Shown: in pieces, positions 21,190-21,940 of the stretch | Layout: each line of letters starts with the position of its first letter | Position numbering within the stretch: the first letter of the stretch is position 1 | DNA from: Terana coerulea | Taxonomy: Eukaryota > Basidiomycota > Agaricomycetes > Polyporales > Phanerochaetaceae | NCBI GenBank assembly: GCA_024811115.1 | Contig: JAKOGH010000999.1 | Span: 1-21,940 of the forward strand | Direction of reading: 5' to 3' | Length of the DNA stretch: 21,940 nucleotides | The notes under the pieces: generated by a model | What the model was told of the DNA's origin: nothing | What the model saw: only the letters and a program-made list of their open reading frames with translations | Database searches by the model: none | Program-made: the position numbers and the translations under genes

Positions 21190-21940
21190 GGCATATGCGC
21201 CAAGAGTGGTCTTTCGAGCCTTACGTTAGCTGTGGATACCATGGTGAAACCCGCCTTGCGATCGTGAGGTGCGTACTGTACATACTCCAGAATCCCTCCC
21301 GTTCACGTCGCATATTGTCATTAGACTCTACACTCACCACAGGCAATGGTAGTGATCTCACTTCCCTTGGGACAAGTGGCCTTCTTCTCGGAGCCCCGAT
21401 GTCCTCATCTCTGTCCCGCGCTACTCTACAACCCTGAAGCCACGAGCTTGCCGCAGTCTGTGTATCCATCTCTCTAGGGAACAGCACGCGAGCTCATATG
21501 AGAGGAGGTGCACCATGGTGCACCGGTACGTTGCCTTCTATGCTTCTTCGACAATCTCGGACGCCACCCTCGATTTAGCCCTGCCCAATGCCTTCGCAGG
21601 TCGACAACCTAAACCGGAACCAACCGACCTGAATACCGATCTGGATCCTCTGGAATGCCGCCGTGCGAGCCGCAGGTGTGCTTTTGTCGACGCTGCTCGC
21701 TTTGATGCTCGTCGCAAGTCCATGCTAAGGACTTCGCCGTCTTAGCTGGCGGTGCCGTCCCTTGTCTATGCTGCTGATCTCAAACTTTTGATCGATCATG
21801 CTTGAATCCTCGCCCTGCTTTGCGCTCCTTACTTGGGGCCCGGTGATTTGTCTTGGTTGTTACTAAACTGCGTTACGAAGAGGTGCGTAGTACTTTCGTC
21901 CGCGTCTCAAAATATTGACCCTTATTGCAAGGCGACGCCT
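21190..21940 (+). repeat. Third copy of the repeat-borne gene remnant, cut by the window end
   Basis: It runs in the same direction as the right arm. Before a 56-nt intron (21269-21324, GTGCGT...CATTAG) the frame reads GYHGETRLAIVR, matching IRFAIVR in the right copy. After it come DVLISVPRYS and LCIHLSREQHASSYE. The segment at 21,600-21,690 encodes EPTDLN...LECRRASRR, matching EPTDLSRLEHHRAKR. From about 21,820 the sequence aligns with 20,580-20,650. In-frame stops after the intron show it is broken. It is more diverged than the two inverted arms are from each other. Confidence 0.65.

Noticed and set aside
1..21940. tRNA, rRNA or CRISPR arrays
   Set aside because: No cloverleaf-like tRNA sequence, rRNA signature or regular spacer array was noticed. 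The only regular tandem array is the 93-bp coding repeat at 8,816-9,130.

Overview
This window looks like nuclear DNA of a basidiomycete fungus, most likely an agaricomycete. Every gene that can be assembled uses short GT-AG introns, mostly 50-64 nt. There is no bacterial-style gene packing. A Tnp2-type CACTA transposase and two fungal BTB/POZ genes are of the kinds abundant in mushroom-forming fungi. The assignment rests on gene content and intron style, not on a database search. Region 1 (about 1-6,700): the coding core of a CACTA (EnSpm-type) DNA transposon, read entirely on the minus strand. It holds a four-exon Tnp2 transposase (6697 to 3286), then a second, unfamiliar multi-exon gene (3247 to about 346). 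Both reading frames are broken by stops and frameshifts, so the element looks dead or non-autonomous. Neither terminal inverted repeat could be identified. Region 2 (about 7,700-9,900): one apparently intact four-exon host gene on the plus strand. It encodes a 498-residue protein with one membrane segment and a Ser/Thr/Pro-rich tail containing a 93-bp in-frame tandem repeat. A TATA box and a pyrimidine-rich leader precede it. Region 3 (about 10,490-21,940): a repeat-built block. Two related copies of a long repeat lie in opposite orientation (10,491-12,515 and 18,853-20,640) and flank about 6.3 kb that contains two paralogous BTB/POZ genes, both on the minus strand. The upstream one (17,477-18,489) is intact; the other (13,649-14,666) carries a frameshift. 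A partial copy of the repeat's far end lies between the BTB genes (15,838-16,698). Two more partial copies follow the right arm (about 20,880-21,005 and 21,190-21,940). The repeats hold decayed pieces of an intron-bearing gene of unknown function whose splice sites are shared between copies. They also hold an inward-facing TATA/CT-rich promoter-like segment and a 90-bp block that is almost identical between the arms. The transposon and the repeat block are both accessory, decaying sequence. The most probable working genes are the 498-residue membrane protein and the upstream BTB/POZ gene.
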